DNA of 64,000 bases from Phaffia rhodozyma (taxonomy: Eukaryota > Basidiomycota > Tremellomycetes > Cystofilobasidiales > Mrakiaceae), in the NCBI GenBank assembly GCA_014706385.1, contig JACGZH010000006.1:992001-1056000 (forward strand), read 5' to 3'. Below, one piece after another: positions 10,493-24,524 of this stretch. Under the pieces are notes generated by a model that saw nothing but the letters and a program-made list of their open reading frames with translations, ran no database searches and was not told the origin of the DNA. A program made the position numbers and the translations under genes. Every line of letters begins with the position of its first letter. The first letter of the stretch is position 1.

Positions 10493-13236
10493 TCACTGCG
10501 AAACAACCGCTCTATAAAATCTCCCTAACTCGAACTTCTCTTCGACTCCTTCCTTCTTCTCTCTAGCCTGGGTATCAACCGGTGTTCCCTGTTCACCGTC
10601 TGGTGTTTTCCCAAGCCCACCAAATGGGAATGGAAGATATTTTGCTACTTTTCCTAGGGCTGACGATACCTGTGATTCATAGAACGAGTTTGTCTGCTTT
10701 TCGACCTGTTTGATCTTATTGTCGGATGAAGAAGAGCGGAGCGAAGAAGAAGTCGTTTTGGGCGAAGAAGTAGGGTCGGTGGAAGGAGTCGCGTTAGCAC
10801 CAAACAACGACTTTGAACTCTCAATGTATGAAGAGACCGAAGCATTTATATCTGGTAATGTCCATCCTCCATCCGTCGGTGGCATCGAGTGAAGTTCCGA
10901 TGTCGAAGGTGAGAAGGTAAGTTTGCCTTGTCCTCCCTGTGAAGTCGTGAACGTAGCGGCAGACGAGGTGGGGGTTGACGAGATAGAAGTGGAGGCGTGC
11001 GAAGATGGTATAGTCGGAATGGAAGTGGAAGAGGAGGGGGACGAGGACGCAGGTATGGGCGTTGAAGACGAATCGTAGACCGATGAGAGAGCCGAAGAGA
11101 AATTTGGAGTAAGAAGGACTGGAAATCTAAAGATCATACGCTCGAAAAAATTGTTTCTTGCCCGTAGTTCCCAATGGTTACAATCGTCTACTATGCCAAG
11201 AACTATTGAGAAAGGGTGCGAGGACAATCAGGCAAGATGATTGGAAACATAGCAGAAGGGAAAAAGAGTGGAACACCCAGTACTCACACTCCCCCCATTT
11301 TGCACTGGAAACCGAGACCATTCCATCGTTCCCCTCATATTTTTCACCTGCGAACCCATCTCTTTCTGCCTCTCCGGCCAAAGCGGTATGATCCAACACA
11401 AGCTTTGTCCACCACAACGGATGAAGCGGGTTGATTGATATAGCCCTGGCTGCAATCGAGAAGTACCTGACGTCCGGGTCGTCTGGGGTGGTCGGGTTAA
11501 AATAATCGTTACAGAATGAGGTCGTCAGGTTGTAATATGCCGGGGAGTCACACAGGTAGAGTAGCCTGTCCCTAATAAACGATAGGATCTGCGCCGGATT
11601 AACCGACATCAGGGATGAAGGGATGAAGGAAAAGTAGCTGGAGGTCGTCTGAACGGTTGATTCAGGACATGGAGCGTTTGAAGACGGAGGTTCTTTAGGC
11701 TCAGCCTGTATGGTAGGAAGAGGAGATAATAGCGGGTATTTAAGCGACCATGCAGGAACGAGTTTGGGAGATGGGTTCTTGATAGTGATAGGCTCGCTAG
11801 CGGCCGGAACACCAAGACCGATTGTGGCCTGTTCAGACGGTTATATCAGCCTACCGAGGAACTATGACAGAGCTTCAAATTGTTAAGCTTACATTACACC
11901 AGTCCATGAAGGGACTACCTGTATACCATATACAAAGACCGCATAGTAGAAGACATCTTCAGCTATGAGAGGAAAGAACAATCACAAAACCCAGGATCTG
12001 ACAAACCTCTATGAGGGGTAGCTATACATGTCAGACTTTTGATTTTGTACGACCTGTTCTTGATATGAGTAATGATATATCGACAGTCTAGTCCACCCTT
12101 CAAGAGTCGGTTTGTTTAAAAAGAGCCATGAGTAAGAATGATAGAAAGAGTATCTTGGTCAATCGACGGATCCAACCAAGTATATTGAGTTGTGCACGTT
12201 TTTTTCCAGAATGAACGTTCGTCGATAGGCGTACCATCGAATGGGCCAAGAAGTTGATCTAGCAAATACAGAATGTCAGGACAAGCACAACAAACCTCGA
12301 AACAGTAGACAAAATTAACATGACTGACCTCTTCTCCCGGACAACTCTTTTCTAATGTCTCGTGTAGTATCTTAGCTCGTTCCTTGATAGAGCCCGTCCT
12401 GTGTTATTGGCCGAAAGAGTGGGTGAACAACATACAATCATCGAGTGGAGTGTCAGTCAGCGCGATAAACTTCCGCATTTGCTATATCGCCTTTGTTCAG
12501 ACAGTAAGATAAGCACGTACGAAGGAACCTCTACTACCAATAAATCTACTCCGCATTCCATTAACACGTCCTGCACGTTCGCCCAATAATGAATCTGCGA
12601 GCCTGGCTTGCCCTTGACTCCATAACCATACAACCCATGACACAATACAACCTTGTACTTCGGCGGCTTAAAATTGGGCGAATAGATGTCGGGCGACCGC
12701 ATGAGTTCTTTAATGACTGATGTCGGCTGAGGCTGGGATTGGCTAGAAGAGGAATTGGCTCGTTTGGAGAAAGTACAAAGGTTCGGAGGCGACAAACCAG
12801 TTTGTCGGAGACGAACAGTCCCGAGTGAGGCTGACCGAGAAGAAAACGGTGCAAACGTCGACCGTCTGATTGCTGATTGTTTTCGTTCCATCTTTATCCC
12901 CCCTTCCATTACTGCTCTTCTGTCAACCGTGGCGGCAGTCATACAGAATAGGTGACCTCCTTGACTCTTGTTCTTCACCGAACGCGCCGGTCTTGTCCGG
13001 AGCGTCCGACCGGAAGAAGAAAGACAGCCGACCTTGCTGACTACCGCTCTATGAGGACCCGGTTCATTCAAGCTCGACGGAATCTTTGAGGTGACACGCT
13101 TGGAAGAATGAAATACATGGCCTGATGAAATGCAAGGTGAATTAATTCCTCCTGTGCTGGCTCCGATGCGATTGGAAATGAAAGCTCTGGCAAGAACACC
13201 AAGAGCCGTGGGATTCGCGGATCCGGGCGTCGTCAT
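10493..13236 (-). CDS. Triacylglycerol lipase-like alpha/beta hydrolase
   Basis: About six exons encode a protein near 700 residues. The first exon starts MTTPGSAN and is Arg/Ser-rich without acidic residues for about 140 codons, which resembles a mitochondrial presequence. The hydrolase core begins at YKVVLCHGLYGYGVKG, the oxyanion HG motif, followed by QIHYWANVQDVL and VEVPS-TGSIKERAK. The nucleophile elbow is rebuilt over an intron as LAHSMGGLDCRY, with SLTCIATPHRG after it. PDVRYFSIAAR and NDGMVSVSSAKWGE then supply the likely Asp region, and CNHWE the likely catalytic His. Family knowledge: these lipases cleave acylglycerols; the class-2-like fungal members are often mitochondrial. The C-terminal 200 residues add a Ser/Thr-rich linker and an amphipathic tail. 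Specific substrate unknown. Confidence 0.85.
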
Positions 13237-13986
13237 ATGGCTTTACGACGCAGACTTCTTGGAATGTATGAGGGACAGATCAAGTCTCTGGTTTGTTGAT
13301 CTTAACACCGAGCGTTTCTGTATGGCTGATTGATCTTGTGTGTATGTGTGGATGGTCGATGAAGGGAAAGAGTGAGCGGACTTTTTTTTCCTTTATCCCC
13401 ACCCAGCACGTCTACTCGGCTCAAACTCCCCCAAAACAGAAGTCACGCGTCATCGCTGCGCTTTCTCGCTTCGTGTTTCACCCGAATGAATTTATGTGCT
13501 TCATTATTGAAAGACACACCTGTATACATGGCTTTGGTCGATGTGAGAACTTGAATTACTTAAAGCCGACAGGATTGCTTAGAGGAAAGTTCAAAAGGCA
13601 AATTATAAACGAAACAAATTAGAAGGTCAAGCGCTTTGTGGTTCTCAACAGGAAGAGACAGCCCAGGAGGCCGGCGTATAAAGTGCTGACACTGTCGCGC
13701 TTGCTTGTAACTTCTGTTTTCTATAATGACTGCTTTATGTCATTTCCAACTCAACAAGCCTTGTACATCCCCTCTTTTCTTTTTTGTCGCTCTATTGTGA
13801 CAGATCGAACTGTCTGATGCAGCCCTCTCTAGATTACCTCTTCCGTTCCATTTCGAGATATCAATTAGGAACGCGCATCACATCTAACAGGGATTTATAA
13901 AAGTATTAGACCATCCGGCTGATTGAATGACCTGACTATAAACTATTGATACCCGAAGTACATGGCTCGACTCTGGAATACTTGAG
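13237..13986. other. Intergenic stretch between lipase start and TEL1 stop
   Basis: This is about 750 bases holding the lipase promoter and the TEL1 3' region. I see no conserved reading frame, tRNA or repeat. It is AT-richer than its flanks. Confidence 0.5.
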
Positions 13987-16900
13987 TTACATCCAAGATG
14001 ACCATCTTCGCTCAATTTTCCACCAAGTAACGGAAGTCATCAGCCCGTTATGGTTGACAAGATTTAACGATAAACAGGGGAAGAGAGAGGATTTGAAAAC
14101 ATACCCAGTGAAGATAGAAGCAAGGTTGGCAGGATCCCTTGCTGTCTGAATCAATTGATTCACCGTATATTCCACAGAAAGTGACCGATCGAGTTTTCCT
14201 CTAACGCCCTGTAATGCTCTATCAGCATCTTCATCAGTTGATGAGCGAATCTCATTCGCCGGGTTCGCCAACGGCCGATTTTCTTTTTCGCCTTGAACTC
14301 TAGCGATCTTCCTAGCATCGGCCACCCTTTTGACCCAGCCACGATAGCAATACAAACCAGATAAGGTTTAGAGGTCTCAAGGAGCCAAAGTGAAAAGAGA
14401 TGATAGGGAGTAACAGACGAACCAAGATTGAAGAGGGTCAAATCTAAAGACTTCAAGGACCGTCATAAGCGTTACGGCTTGTTCACGCAAGACACGAAGA
14501 GTTTCTTCCGAGCATCGTCTGAATACACCCTCTATACCAGACATTCCAAAACCATCGATAACGTCGTTCGTTAACCTGAAAGGGACTAGTTCTGGGATCG
14601 GTAGTTCTCGACCCTTGGTTTGACATGGTATCAAGAGGAAGCAATCAGAAAAGAACATATCCCATGTCGGAGCTCAACAGACGCTCACCTGGTCGAAAGC
14701 TATTCCTAAATCAATGTGAACCAACTCTCCAGTCTTCTCAACCAACATGATGTTTGATAAATGTCTGTCTCCTAATCCCACAATATGTCCAATCATCGAT
14801 CCTACAGCGACGCTTCGTGTATAATCCAATCTCATGGCGAACCAAGCGAGTGGTTCTTTTTGCTTTTCGGTGAAGAAATGTCGAAGAACCGGATGAAAGT
14901 TGTCCATTGTCTTGAGATACTCCTTGGCAAGTATAGACCGATCGAGATAGGTTTTCTGAAGTTCATCAACTCGTACTCGCATTTCCTTGTTTCCGGGCTC
15001 GGTCGGATTATATCTTCATGTGGTATATAGAGAGCACGATGCAGATAATCAGATTTGTGTCGTTATATCAATCAATCATGCATTTCAAAACGAAACAAGA
15101 ACATACCTCTTATGACTAGCTATTAGCCAACTGCCTAGAGTACTAGTATCTTCGACGAACTCGATGAACCCAGAGGTCTGAGCAAGTACCACAACCTTGT
15201 ACGTCCGCATGGAGAGAGATCTTGAACGAGTTTCTCGATCTCGACGCAGAAGTGTATTAATCAAATCGAAAAGCTAGATGAAAGAAACGTTTGTCGATTC
15301 AGTGTTTGACCCGGAAAGGAAAAATTCAAGAGAGGCATATAGAGAGCAAACGAGCCTGTTCCATGATAGCGTCTTGACGGAGGTCGTCATCGTGTTTGAA
15401 CTGTTTATCACGCTAATATGAGTCAGAATATGGAGGTATCAAAGATATTCGAAGATACCCTGGCAGAACACCAGACTCACCAACACACGGTATCTGGCAC
15501 CATCGCTACCAATACAAGTCGTGCACTTGGGCCGGTGAATTCCCCCTAGATTTTTCCATGTTGATCCAAATGAAGATATATGAATAAAGGTCGAGTATTT
15601 GCAAGTGAAGTCCAAAGGGAGATCAATTGTCGGCACAGGGATATGGAGGTCCCTGATTTTAGAGATTGCGCAAGACTGATCGACGGGAAATGTAGAAGTA
15701 GAGGGAGGAATAGGTTTCTGATGGTCCGTGTTGAAGCAGGACCATTCAATGGCCACTGAACAAAACCGGCTGACATCTCGAAGGCGATCGGAGCTGAGCT
15801 CATCCTTTTTCGCATATTTGTGGAGGATATAATCGGCGGCGAGGGCTCGACCAGTTCGGGGAGGAGTGGCGGTCGATTTGGAGGAGGTCAAGGAGCTTCT
15901 ACCTTTCCTTTTGGAAGACTTTCTCTCCTCCGGCACGGATGATGAATCTCGATGAGTGATCAACTGATAAAGGCAGTGGAAAGGATGGTCATAACAAAGT
16001 TTGATGAGGATAGAATGAAGACTCTTTTGAAACGAAGAAGGATCTTCTTCGACAACACGATCGAGCCGAGCTGAGAGCTGGTTGATAAGCGGAAGGAATT
16101 TATAGGAGGGAATTGCCACTAAAGGACTTGAAATAGCCTTGTTGAGATCATCGTCAGCAAAATATCCCATCCAAAGGGAGACCAGGCGAATCAGAGAGTC
16201 GTCAAATTCATCAGTGCCAGCCAGGGCTTTGGCGAACATGACAAGAGCGTTTCGGAGAAAAGTCTTCTGCAATTTATTGTGCTCTTCAATCTTCTTGACG
16301 TCAGACTCTCGCTTCTTGACTACCTTGTTATAGTACCGAGCATCATCTTGAGAACGAGCAGAACGAGAGTGTTGAGTTCTCAGATCCTCAATCTCTCGGT
16401 CTTGACGATCCCGGTAAAGAAGAAGTCGCTCGATTTCGGGCGAGTGTTGAAGAGTTCGGTATTGATCTTCTGCAAATACAGCGTATCGATGGAAGATTCG
16501 AGCCTGATCAGAGCTTGTGTTCAGACCCTGTAGTAGCTCGATAGCAGGTTGAAAGAAGCGAGATTGGATTGCCTCAGGAGTGTCAAGCCTAGCAGTTGAG
16601 AGCCATTCTCCCTGTACGAGAATGAGATGTAAGAGAACGAGTATATCAGCGAGTCGCTCACCTTCATGACCAAATTTATGCACTCACCAGTAAGGACAAG
16701 AGCTCTGCCCTAGAAGAATTATCCGAAACAAGACTATCTACTTCAGAGCTCGGAGTTGAATCGTTCAAGGATATAAGCTTTCGAAGTAACCCGATGGCGA
16801 GAGCATGTTCTCCTTGAAGCCACAAGACATGAGCAAACTCCCTAGATACTTCGGCCGCCACTGGAAGTCCATGGCTCAGTCTCTGAGCAGTAGTAATAGC

Positions 16901-19900
16901 ATTGACTGAAATTTGCAGTTGACCAGATGACCGAGCTTTATCGCTAAGTTGTAGCTGAGTGTTCACTCGAAGTGTATTGATCAAATCACTTTCGAGGATG
17001 ACGCCCAGTGGTTGTTCGGCTGGGATAGAGTCCAAGAGGGAAGACCGAACAGCAGTAATCTTCTCTATGTCGGAGAATCTGTGTAGAAGATAGAGGAGAG
17101 AAATAAATTAAGTCATGTGTTGACGAGAACAAGCACGAACGAGCAACTCGAGTAGAAGAAAACACACTCAAATCCTTTCTCAACAGAGGCAAATAGCGGA
17201 GAGGCCCTATGAGTACTATCCTCAGAAGATAGCCTAGCTCGTTCTTCGGCCAGCCATGTTCGAATTTCTCGTAGACAAAGTAGAGATATTTTGGCCGATC
17301 GAAGATCAGTCATGCTTTCAATGCTGAGATTGCACATCTGCGCGATCTCTTTACAAAGAGCGCTATCAACGATCCGAGAGACTGCTACGGGATCTCGAAC
17401 TTGATGAACAGCCTTCAATGCGGCATATACTGACGATCCAGGCACATTGCGAGCTGATGAAACATTCACAGGTATATCCCAATTTCCATTCCTCCAAGCT
17501 AATTCGTACTCAAGATCATCCGGTACATCGGGAAGGTTCCCTTTCTCGGCTTGGCTGCCTCGAAGCAGACACATAGCCATTTTGTCAAACCCAAAGAAAT
17601 TCAAAGCCTGAAGCGTCCCCTCAAGTCCACGAGCATTTTCGTTCATTGACGAGGCTTGAAGATCAGCACCATGGAATTGGAAAGCTTTGGTCCATTGACT
17701 CTCGTGGTGAAACCTCTGGACGAGTGACGAGCGGATATCAGAAGATTGAATTCCATAGAACCCATCGGGATCTTCGATGTTGGAATAGATTTTGTAGAGT
17801 ACATCGTTTGTCTCATTCGAATGATCTCCAGGATCCAGATCGTTTCGTAGCTCTATGAATAAAAGAGCTGTGGTAAAGGCTCGGCACTGAACAGCAGCCT
17901 TACTCAGAAGAAGGCAATCGAGGTCGAGCCAATGGTTGTATGCCAAAGGTGATTCGGCTCCTGGAGGTCTGATGTGACGAAGATGGAGAACGACATCGAT
18001 GACAGCCTGCTTGACTCGGTACGAGATTGAGTAGCTTTGCAGAATTGTCTCGAAGTAGCAAGAGAGGACGTCTTTATAGGCACACGTCGAGTCCTTCTCT
18101 GTTCTGAAGGCCAAGATGGCCTGAACAAGGAGAGGGAGAACGCGCTTGGAGAATCTGGAGCTGATCGATAGCACAGTTTCCAGTTCGATAAAGAACATAT
18201 CTTGACTAGCAAGAAACCCGGCTAGAGAAGAAGTGAGATTCTTGATCCATTCATCATAATCTTTGGCGCCATCGACACTATCATCCTTAAGGATATCTTG
18301 GAGGGAACGAGTTTTAGGTCGAACACGGTTGCTGCTGGAAGTTCCGATAAGGTCAATCAGATCCTTGGTCACGAGGGATATATCAGATCCCCACTTGATC
18401 GTAGAGAAGAGCTGCGAAGACAGTCCGATGGTTATTCTCAAGGCTCGATAGGCTAAATCGATGACCGCGAGATCGTCCTCCTTTAGGAGTGCAACTAGAC
18501 CAACGACAAGAGCGCATTTGGTTGAGTCATAAACTCCTTGAGAACGTCGAAGATCCACGGTCAAGTTGTGAAGTGGATTGGTGGAGGGAAGTGAAGCAAT
18601 GGCGGATATCGATGGAGGTTTAAGCTGACCATCCAGAAGATGTAAGATTTCGACGAAACTTGTTCGCGATTCTTGGCTGATAGAAGGAGCATTCATTGAG
18701 GACAGGATGTGCCAGAAAGTTGAAGCAGTGAAGGAAGCTCGGTCTGCGGGTGACATCAAAGGAAGTTGGTGGTGAAATTCTTTGGCAAGGGTAAACTTTG
18801 CAGTTAAAAGATGTCTGTCAATCTGAAGCAAGACCAGAGTATCGTGATGTACATAATGGTCCTAGTTAGTTAACTAATTCTGAAACAAAGACGAGAACGA
18901 AGGAAAGCAACACTCACAAGCACATCTGAAGCATCCATCTCTGTATGGATTGTAGCTAAGTCACCGGTCAACGGCCGAGGCCAGAGGCACAAAACTTTCT
19001 GCACTGTAGACTGGAAACCATCTGTTTCGGATAGCCTGAAAAGGACGGCTCCAAGTTTAGTTAAAAGCGTCTCCCCGATGGCTGCTATAGTTCCGTCGGA
19101 AGACCCAGAAGTAAGGTTATTGGAGAGATGAGCAACCCGGACGAACGTCTCTGCTAAATCAGACGAGCCAGCCTGAAGATGGAAAGATTGATCCAATCCC
19201 CAGGAGACAAAGCCTTGTACCAAAGGCACTAATTCGGCTTGGCTCATGAGGGTGACGGATAGACGTAGCAGTGCGACCAGGAGAGCAGACCTACGGAAGG
19301 AATGGTGATAGATCGAAACAAATAGGGCGATAGAATAGATACAGCGAATCTGTTCTACTACCAGCGGTGTCTTCCCCACTTCGCTGACCAGTTCATGAAG
19401 GACGTTGAAGGCGACAGATTCGAGAGGCATGGTGTTTGAGCCTTGATGAGAGACAAACCAGTCGTGAGCGCAAATGACAGCCACTGCCGAGGATCTTGGG
19501 AAAAGAACACTATCGACATTGTAGAGCTCTGGCACCGGTTGAGACAGTCGGGCATAAGCTTTACTCCGCTGATCCCCATCGGTTGATCTTGGAAGAGCCT
19601 CTAATATAGTCGATGGATCAAAAAGTCGAAGGAAGACGGAAACCAGTATGGTGTCCATTCGAGTTGAGACAAGAGAAAGAAGGTCTATAGTAACACCAAC
19701 ATTCTTGACAGATTCGGTGATAGTCTCGACCGAGGGATTGATCTGTCCATGACCGACGGCGTTGCTGACTAACCCTGCAATCATTTGTGGTAAATAGCTT
19801 GATATAGCATCATCCGGCTTTCTTCCTGCTGATCGACATAGAGTAGAAAACACATCAATCCTAGCTTTAGCGAGGTAGACTGATCCGAAGCGCCGGAGAA

Positions 19901-22900
19901 TCATCTCAGAGTTCTGCCTGGCAGAAGCATAGCCAAGAAGAGATGACATTAGCGAAGGAACTTCCCCATCCTCTGCCTCGAGCTTCATTATATGTGTTAA
20001 TACCACTGGTGCGTACACCTCCCATAGTTTGAAGAGTGAACTGAGCCCTAAAACTGTGGCTACTGATTTGAGTGAAGTCTCAACGTGGGTAACACTGGCA
20101 TCCGCGATCATTGATGGAAGCTCGAGAAGGTGGAAGTAGGATGCTCGTCGGACGGTAGTCGAAGCAATGGTGATGTTGGCAAGGAAGAGAGTCAAAGTGA
20201 TGCTTTGCTCATGACCGCTGACAGAAAACTCTTGGTAGAATAAACTATAGAACTTGAAGGAATCCTGGACAACAGGCGCGGTGAAGCTGAATAAATTGGC
20301 TAGAGACACCGCAGCTTGAGATCGAACGTGAATGTCTACATCCTTTGCAAACTTCTTCATGACATTCAAAAGGGGAAGTGAATGCTTCTGGTTAGGCAGA
20401 GGGAGACTCCAGGCCCGGCCTTGAGGGTCTGCTTGGCAGTAGGCTTCGAGAAAGGCGATCAGTCGTGCTCGGACAGGGCCTGCATGTAGACGACCCTCCT
20501 CGACCTCCGCTACGAAGAAGTCACGTAACATCCTGACCTTCTCGCCCAGAGATGTTTCTACAGTCGAACCACCAATCCAAAGAGGCAGAGTGGACTCTAT
20601 AAAAGAGATGGTTAAGAGAAGCATTGGTATGTCTTTACTGTAAGCATAAGACCTCAAAAAATATTCAAAGGAGTTGAGCAAGTCTTCTGCTAAAGTAGCC
20701 CCGAGGTGTAGACGGCCTAGTTTGACAGCCTCAAACACTACATCACCGAAGGCTATGAATTGGGGACCATCGCAGTTTTCTAATAGGTCAAATATATCTC
20801 GTTGTCGAGACGGCTCCAAACTTCCAGATTGCAGGATTGAGATTCGGGTCATGCAAGTGAAAGTTGTCTTGATTAAAGATCGGCAGACTCGGGTAGGTGA
20901 GAAGGAGGAAGTTTGGGATATATCGGAAGTTAGGATCCCATCCTGGGAGGTGTTTATTGTTCCGAACCCATCTTCATCAAGAGCAGTCGATATCCCAGTT
21001 ATCGTGTCGATATCAGCCGCTCCACTAGCGTCAACGGAGAGGCTAAGTGAAATGTGTAGGCATGAATTTAGAGCACCGAGTACTTGAGTAGCGAATGTGT
21101 CTTGAAGCTATTGGCGAAACAGGAGGAAAAAAAGGCAGCAATTCTATCAATAAGCGAGACATGCGCGCAATCAACTCCAGTATATTTGAGATTGACGGAT
21201 AAGACAGTTAATCACACATCCCAAGCGAACCATACTTACACCTGAGCTGCGCCAGATCAAGCAATGCAATTGAGCTCGCTTCTTTGCCTCTTCACTTGGC
21301 CCGCCTTCTTCTCTTTCAATAGCTAAAAGATCCTTCCTTATTCCTGTCATTGGACCTGGCTTCAAAAGCATTACCTTCGGTTCATCAAGGTCGATGGAGT
21401 CCATGAGTAACGGTTCTAATCCCTGAATCATGATTAGTGAGTCGCGGAAGCATGACTGAGGAGTTGATAAGGCGGGTGCTACCAAAGTTAAAAGTAGGCA
21501 TGATCGTTTCACTGCTCGTCGATTGCTTGTAATTCCGTTCATCTGTAGCAGATTCTCGAAACAGAGAGATAGAACAATGAGATCCAATGAACGTCGAACC
21601 TTCTCGGGAGTAACGCCAGTCTTGAGATCGATGTCCTTCCACTCTAGATGAAAAGAGTCGATTGACTTGAGCAAAAAGCTAGAAACTTTCCGAGGGCGGC
21701 CAATGAGATCCCTCTCTGAGACTATGCTGGAAGAATTTGCGTCAGAATTATCAGAACTACCTTGCTGTATCGAATCAGATAGTGGAAGAGGTAGCCGAGC
21801 ATGGATCACGTATTCGCGGATGGTTTTGGTTCGATTTTCCTCAACCAAGTGGTTGACGATATCCGAATCGGGAAGTACCCCGTTTTGTAAGACCTTAACC
21901 CTGGTTTTAAAACGGCACAAAGAGGACAACAGGTCGAGCAGGTCGTTTGGAGAGTGATTTTCGAGCTTTGTGTTTATGTTGAAGCCTTTTGTCGTACCGT
22001 CAACTACGTTCCATACGGAGACCAGCCAATTCAACACTCTCTCCTCGTACTCAAGCCTGAACAAGTAGAGATCTTCGCAAGCCAGATCCAGACAACTTGA
22101 GATGAATTGACAGACAGTGTCATAAGGAAAGAACGGGCCTTGAAGTTCGATATCTTTCAAGAAGGTCCCGACGTTTTCTAGAAGTGCAGAATTGGGTATC
22201 TGCCGGTGACGGACTATGGAATATGCAACATGACCTGCCGCTCGACAGAGGAGAGGGATATTAATCCGTCGTGTCGCATATTTCCAAACCTGCTCCCAGG
22301 CTTGCGCGAGATCCAAATTTCCTTGACTTTGAGTAAGACTATCTTGTAGAGGAGATTTTGCTCCGTATATTCGACTTGTAGGGGTAGAAGAGAGGACGTC
22401 CTCTTGCAAACCAACGCTCTTTGCGACAGAAGCTACGGAAGCGAGGCATACGAATGCCCAAGATTGAACTCCTGTATCTTCTGCTCCGAGCACAAGAATC
22501 AAGGTCTTGAGGATACCATCCTGTTCTTGCATGGTCTCTTTCTCGTGTCGGTCGATGAAGAACAGCAAGACTTGAAGATGGAAAATTCGAACTGAAGGCA
22601 AGGCTGCATCTCGAATCGCCTCCAAAAGAGAAGAAAAAGGGTCCTTCTCAATCTTCTGACGTTTTACTTGAACGCTTACTGAGGGGCTCAGAATTGCAGA
22701 AAGAGATGGGCCGTTTGTTGAATCTCTGATCTGTGATTATGTTCAAACGGAGAATGAGTAATCTAACGGTAAACTAAAGCGAGTATCAAGTGTGATATGA
22801 AAATGTTGATACTAACGGCTGATATCGTATCCGCCTGAAGTTCAAGAGTTGCCCAAGTCATGGCCTGAACCGAGCTGAAGTTATGCCCATACTGGTACAA

Positions 22901-24524
22901 GACAGGGTTCAACACAGAGAGTGAACAACGGCATGTGATGCATGAAGCAGAGCTTAGATATGATCAAGATGAATGACTTACAGAAAAACTCCCAGCAACG
23001 AATGCGCTCCGCCTGCTTTCTTCTTTCACAAATTCCAGTTTCAAGTTATCCAACATCAACAATTCATTCCCCCATCTATTCTTGACTTCATTTTCTAGCG
23101 CTCCTAGTAAAGCTTCCAGGATCTCTCTTTCTGATATCCGCTCTTCTAACTCGCTTCGGTAATCCTCCCAAGCGAGGTCTTTCCCGTACTTGTCCTGTAT
23201 CTTCGAGATAAATGGGAACATCCATTTCCAGCTGATCAAAATCTGTTCTCTGAGCTCCTTACTTCTTGTGTTAGCCCAGAGCTTGAGTAGGATCGGAAAC
23301 GCTCGGACGGTAAAAAGTTTCATATTGCAGAGCTGATTGAGTTGAATGACGCTGAAGACTATATTAACCGACCTGAGGATATCGAGATGTGCAGATGTTT
23401 CCGAGGTGTACGTTAAGAGGTACTGAAGAAGGCCATACAAAACCCCACTCGCAACAAAGCTTGTTTCAGCTGGGAGAGGTCGGTCATCTTGGTCGTATCG
23501 TGGTTTCAGAGAAGAACCAAGAAGGGGAAGAGAGTGCGCTGGGACAAGAAGAGTATGAATGAGAGAGGCCAGAGCGATCTTTTCTAGAGTGGTCGTTCGC
23601 TTGATGATTGGTGTCGAAGCCAAGGATCTGGTGTTTGTGAGAGATACAGACTGAGCACGGTACTGAGTGTTTCCGAATGTCAGAGACGGAGTGTAGGAGA
23701 CAGTGCGAGAGGCTGATCCTTGTGATTGATGCCTTTTCCTCTTCCTTCCTGAGGCTGATATAGATCGATCTTCTTCACTCGAAAAATCACTATCGTCTCC
23801 TCCTACGGTATATCTCTCTTCTGCTGTTCCTCTGCCCGCTTGCGCATAAGAGAACAGGACTTGGCCTCTGCCTTCGGCTTCAGAGAAGCTTTGAGAAGAG
23901 CCTTTCGATAGCTCCAGCTCCTCATCGAAGAGAGCTGCAAAACAGAATTTCATGAGAGCTTCCCATTCTGTCGGTTCGAAGGCCTCTATGTGATGCTTGT
24001 GTATGAACAGAAGTTGAAGGGCCTTGATGTAGTCCAAGGCTACGGGGGAGAAAAGTGTCCCTTGATGTTCAAGGAGAACGATCAAATGTGTGTATACGGA
24101 GCGAACGGTCTTTTTAGCAAGATGCGGGGAGGAGAACTGAACCAACTGACGGAGCAGGAAAGCAATATCGGTTAAGCGACGCAAAGATACAGGAGGGGCT
24201 GATGAATGAGATACAACACATGTTGGGACAGTTAGCAATCGGAATCAGAAGATGAGAAACGATATCACGGAGTGGCTCACCAGATTCTACTGCGCCTTTC
24301 TTGACACAGGCTTTCTTTTCTTCTCCCACACAGAAGAATATAGCTTTGAATAAACTCGAGAATATTGCTTGTTGGCCTTGACCAGCTTCGAGTAGATCAT
24401 ATCGTTGCCGAGCGTCTAACAAGAGTTCGCGAAGGGAAGATACACCCTGCTCCCGAGTCTTGATTTTCTCCGAGCGGAGATCGGAAAGCACGTTTTCGAG
24501 CTTAGTTTCAAATTCAAGAGACAT
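13987..24524 (-). CDS. TEL1: Tel1/ATM serine/threonine protein kinase (PIKK)
   Basis: One giant gene of about 10.5 kb encodes roughly 3,000 residues. The start at 24524 gives a TAN-like N-terminus (LEFETKLENVLSDLRSEKIK, then TREQGVSSLRELL). A long helical-repeat region (24.2-18.9 kb) and a FAT region (18.8-15.4 kb) follow. The kinase domain shows FKHDDDLRQDAIMEQ near 15390, the catalytic-loop motif GLGDRHLSNIML near 14760, the DFG-equivalent HIDLGIAFDQ near 14710, and VPFRLTNDVIDG with GVEGVFRRC-type sequence near 14540-14590. The FATC ends LASIFTGWSSWM. The motif VPFRLT.D and the TAN start point to ATM/Tel1 rather than ATR/Mec1. Role known for the family: double-strand-break signalling with MRN and telomere maintenance. 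Exons are mostly very long; the final exon is only 19 nt (13987-14005). Confidence 0.93.

Noticed and set aside
13130..13622. Several + frames over the lipase start and upstream region
   Set aside because: They overlap the lipase first exon antisense or are short chance frames without support.
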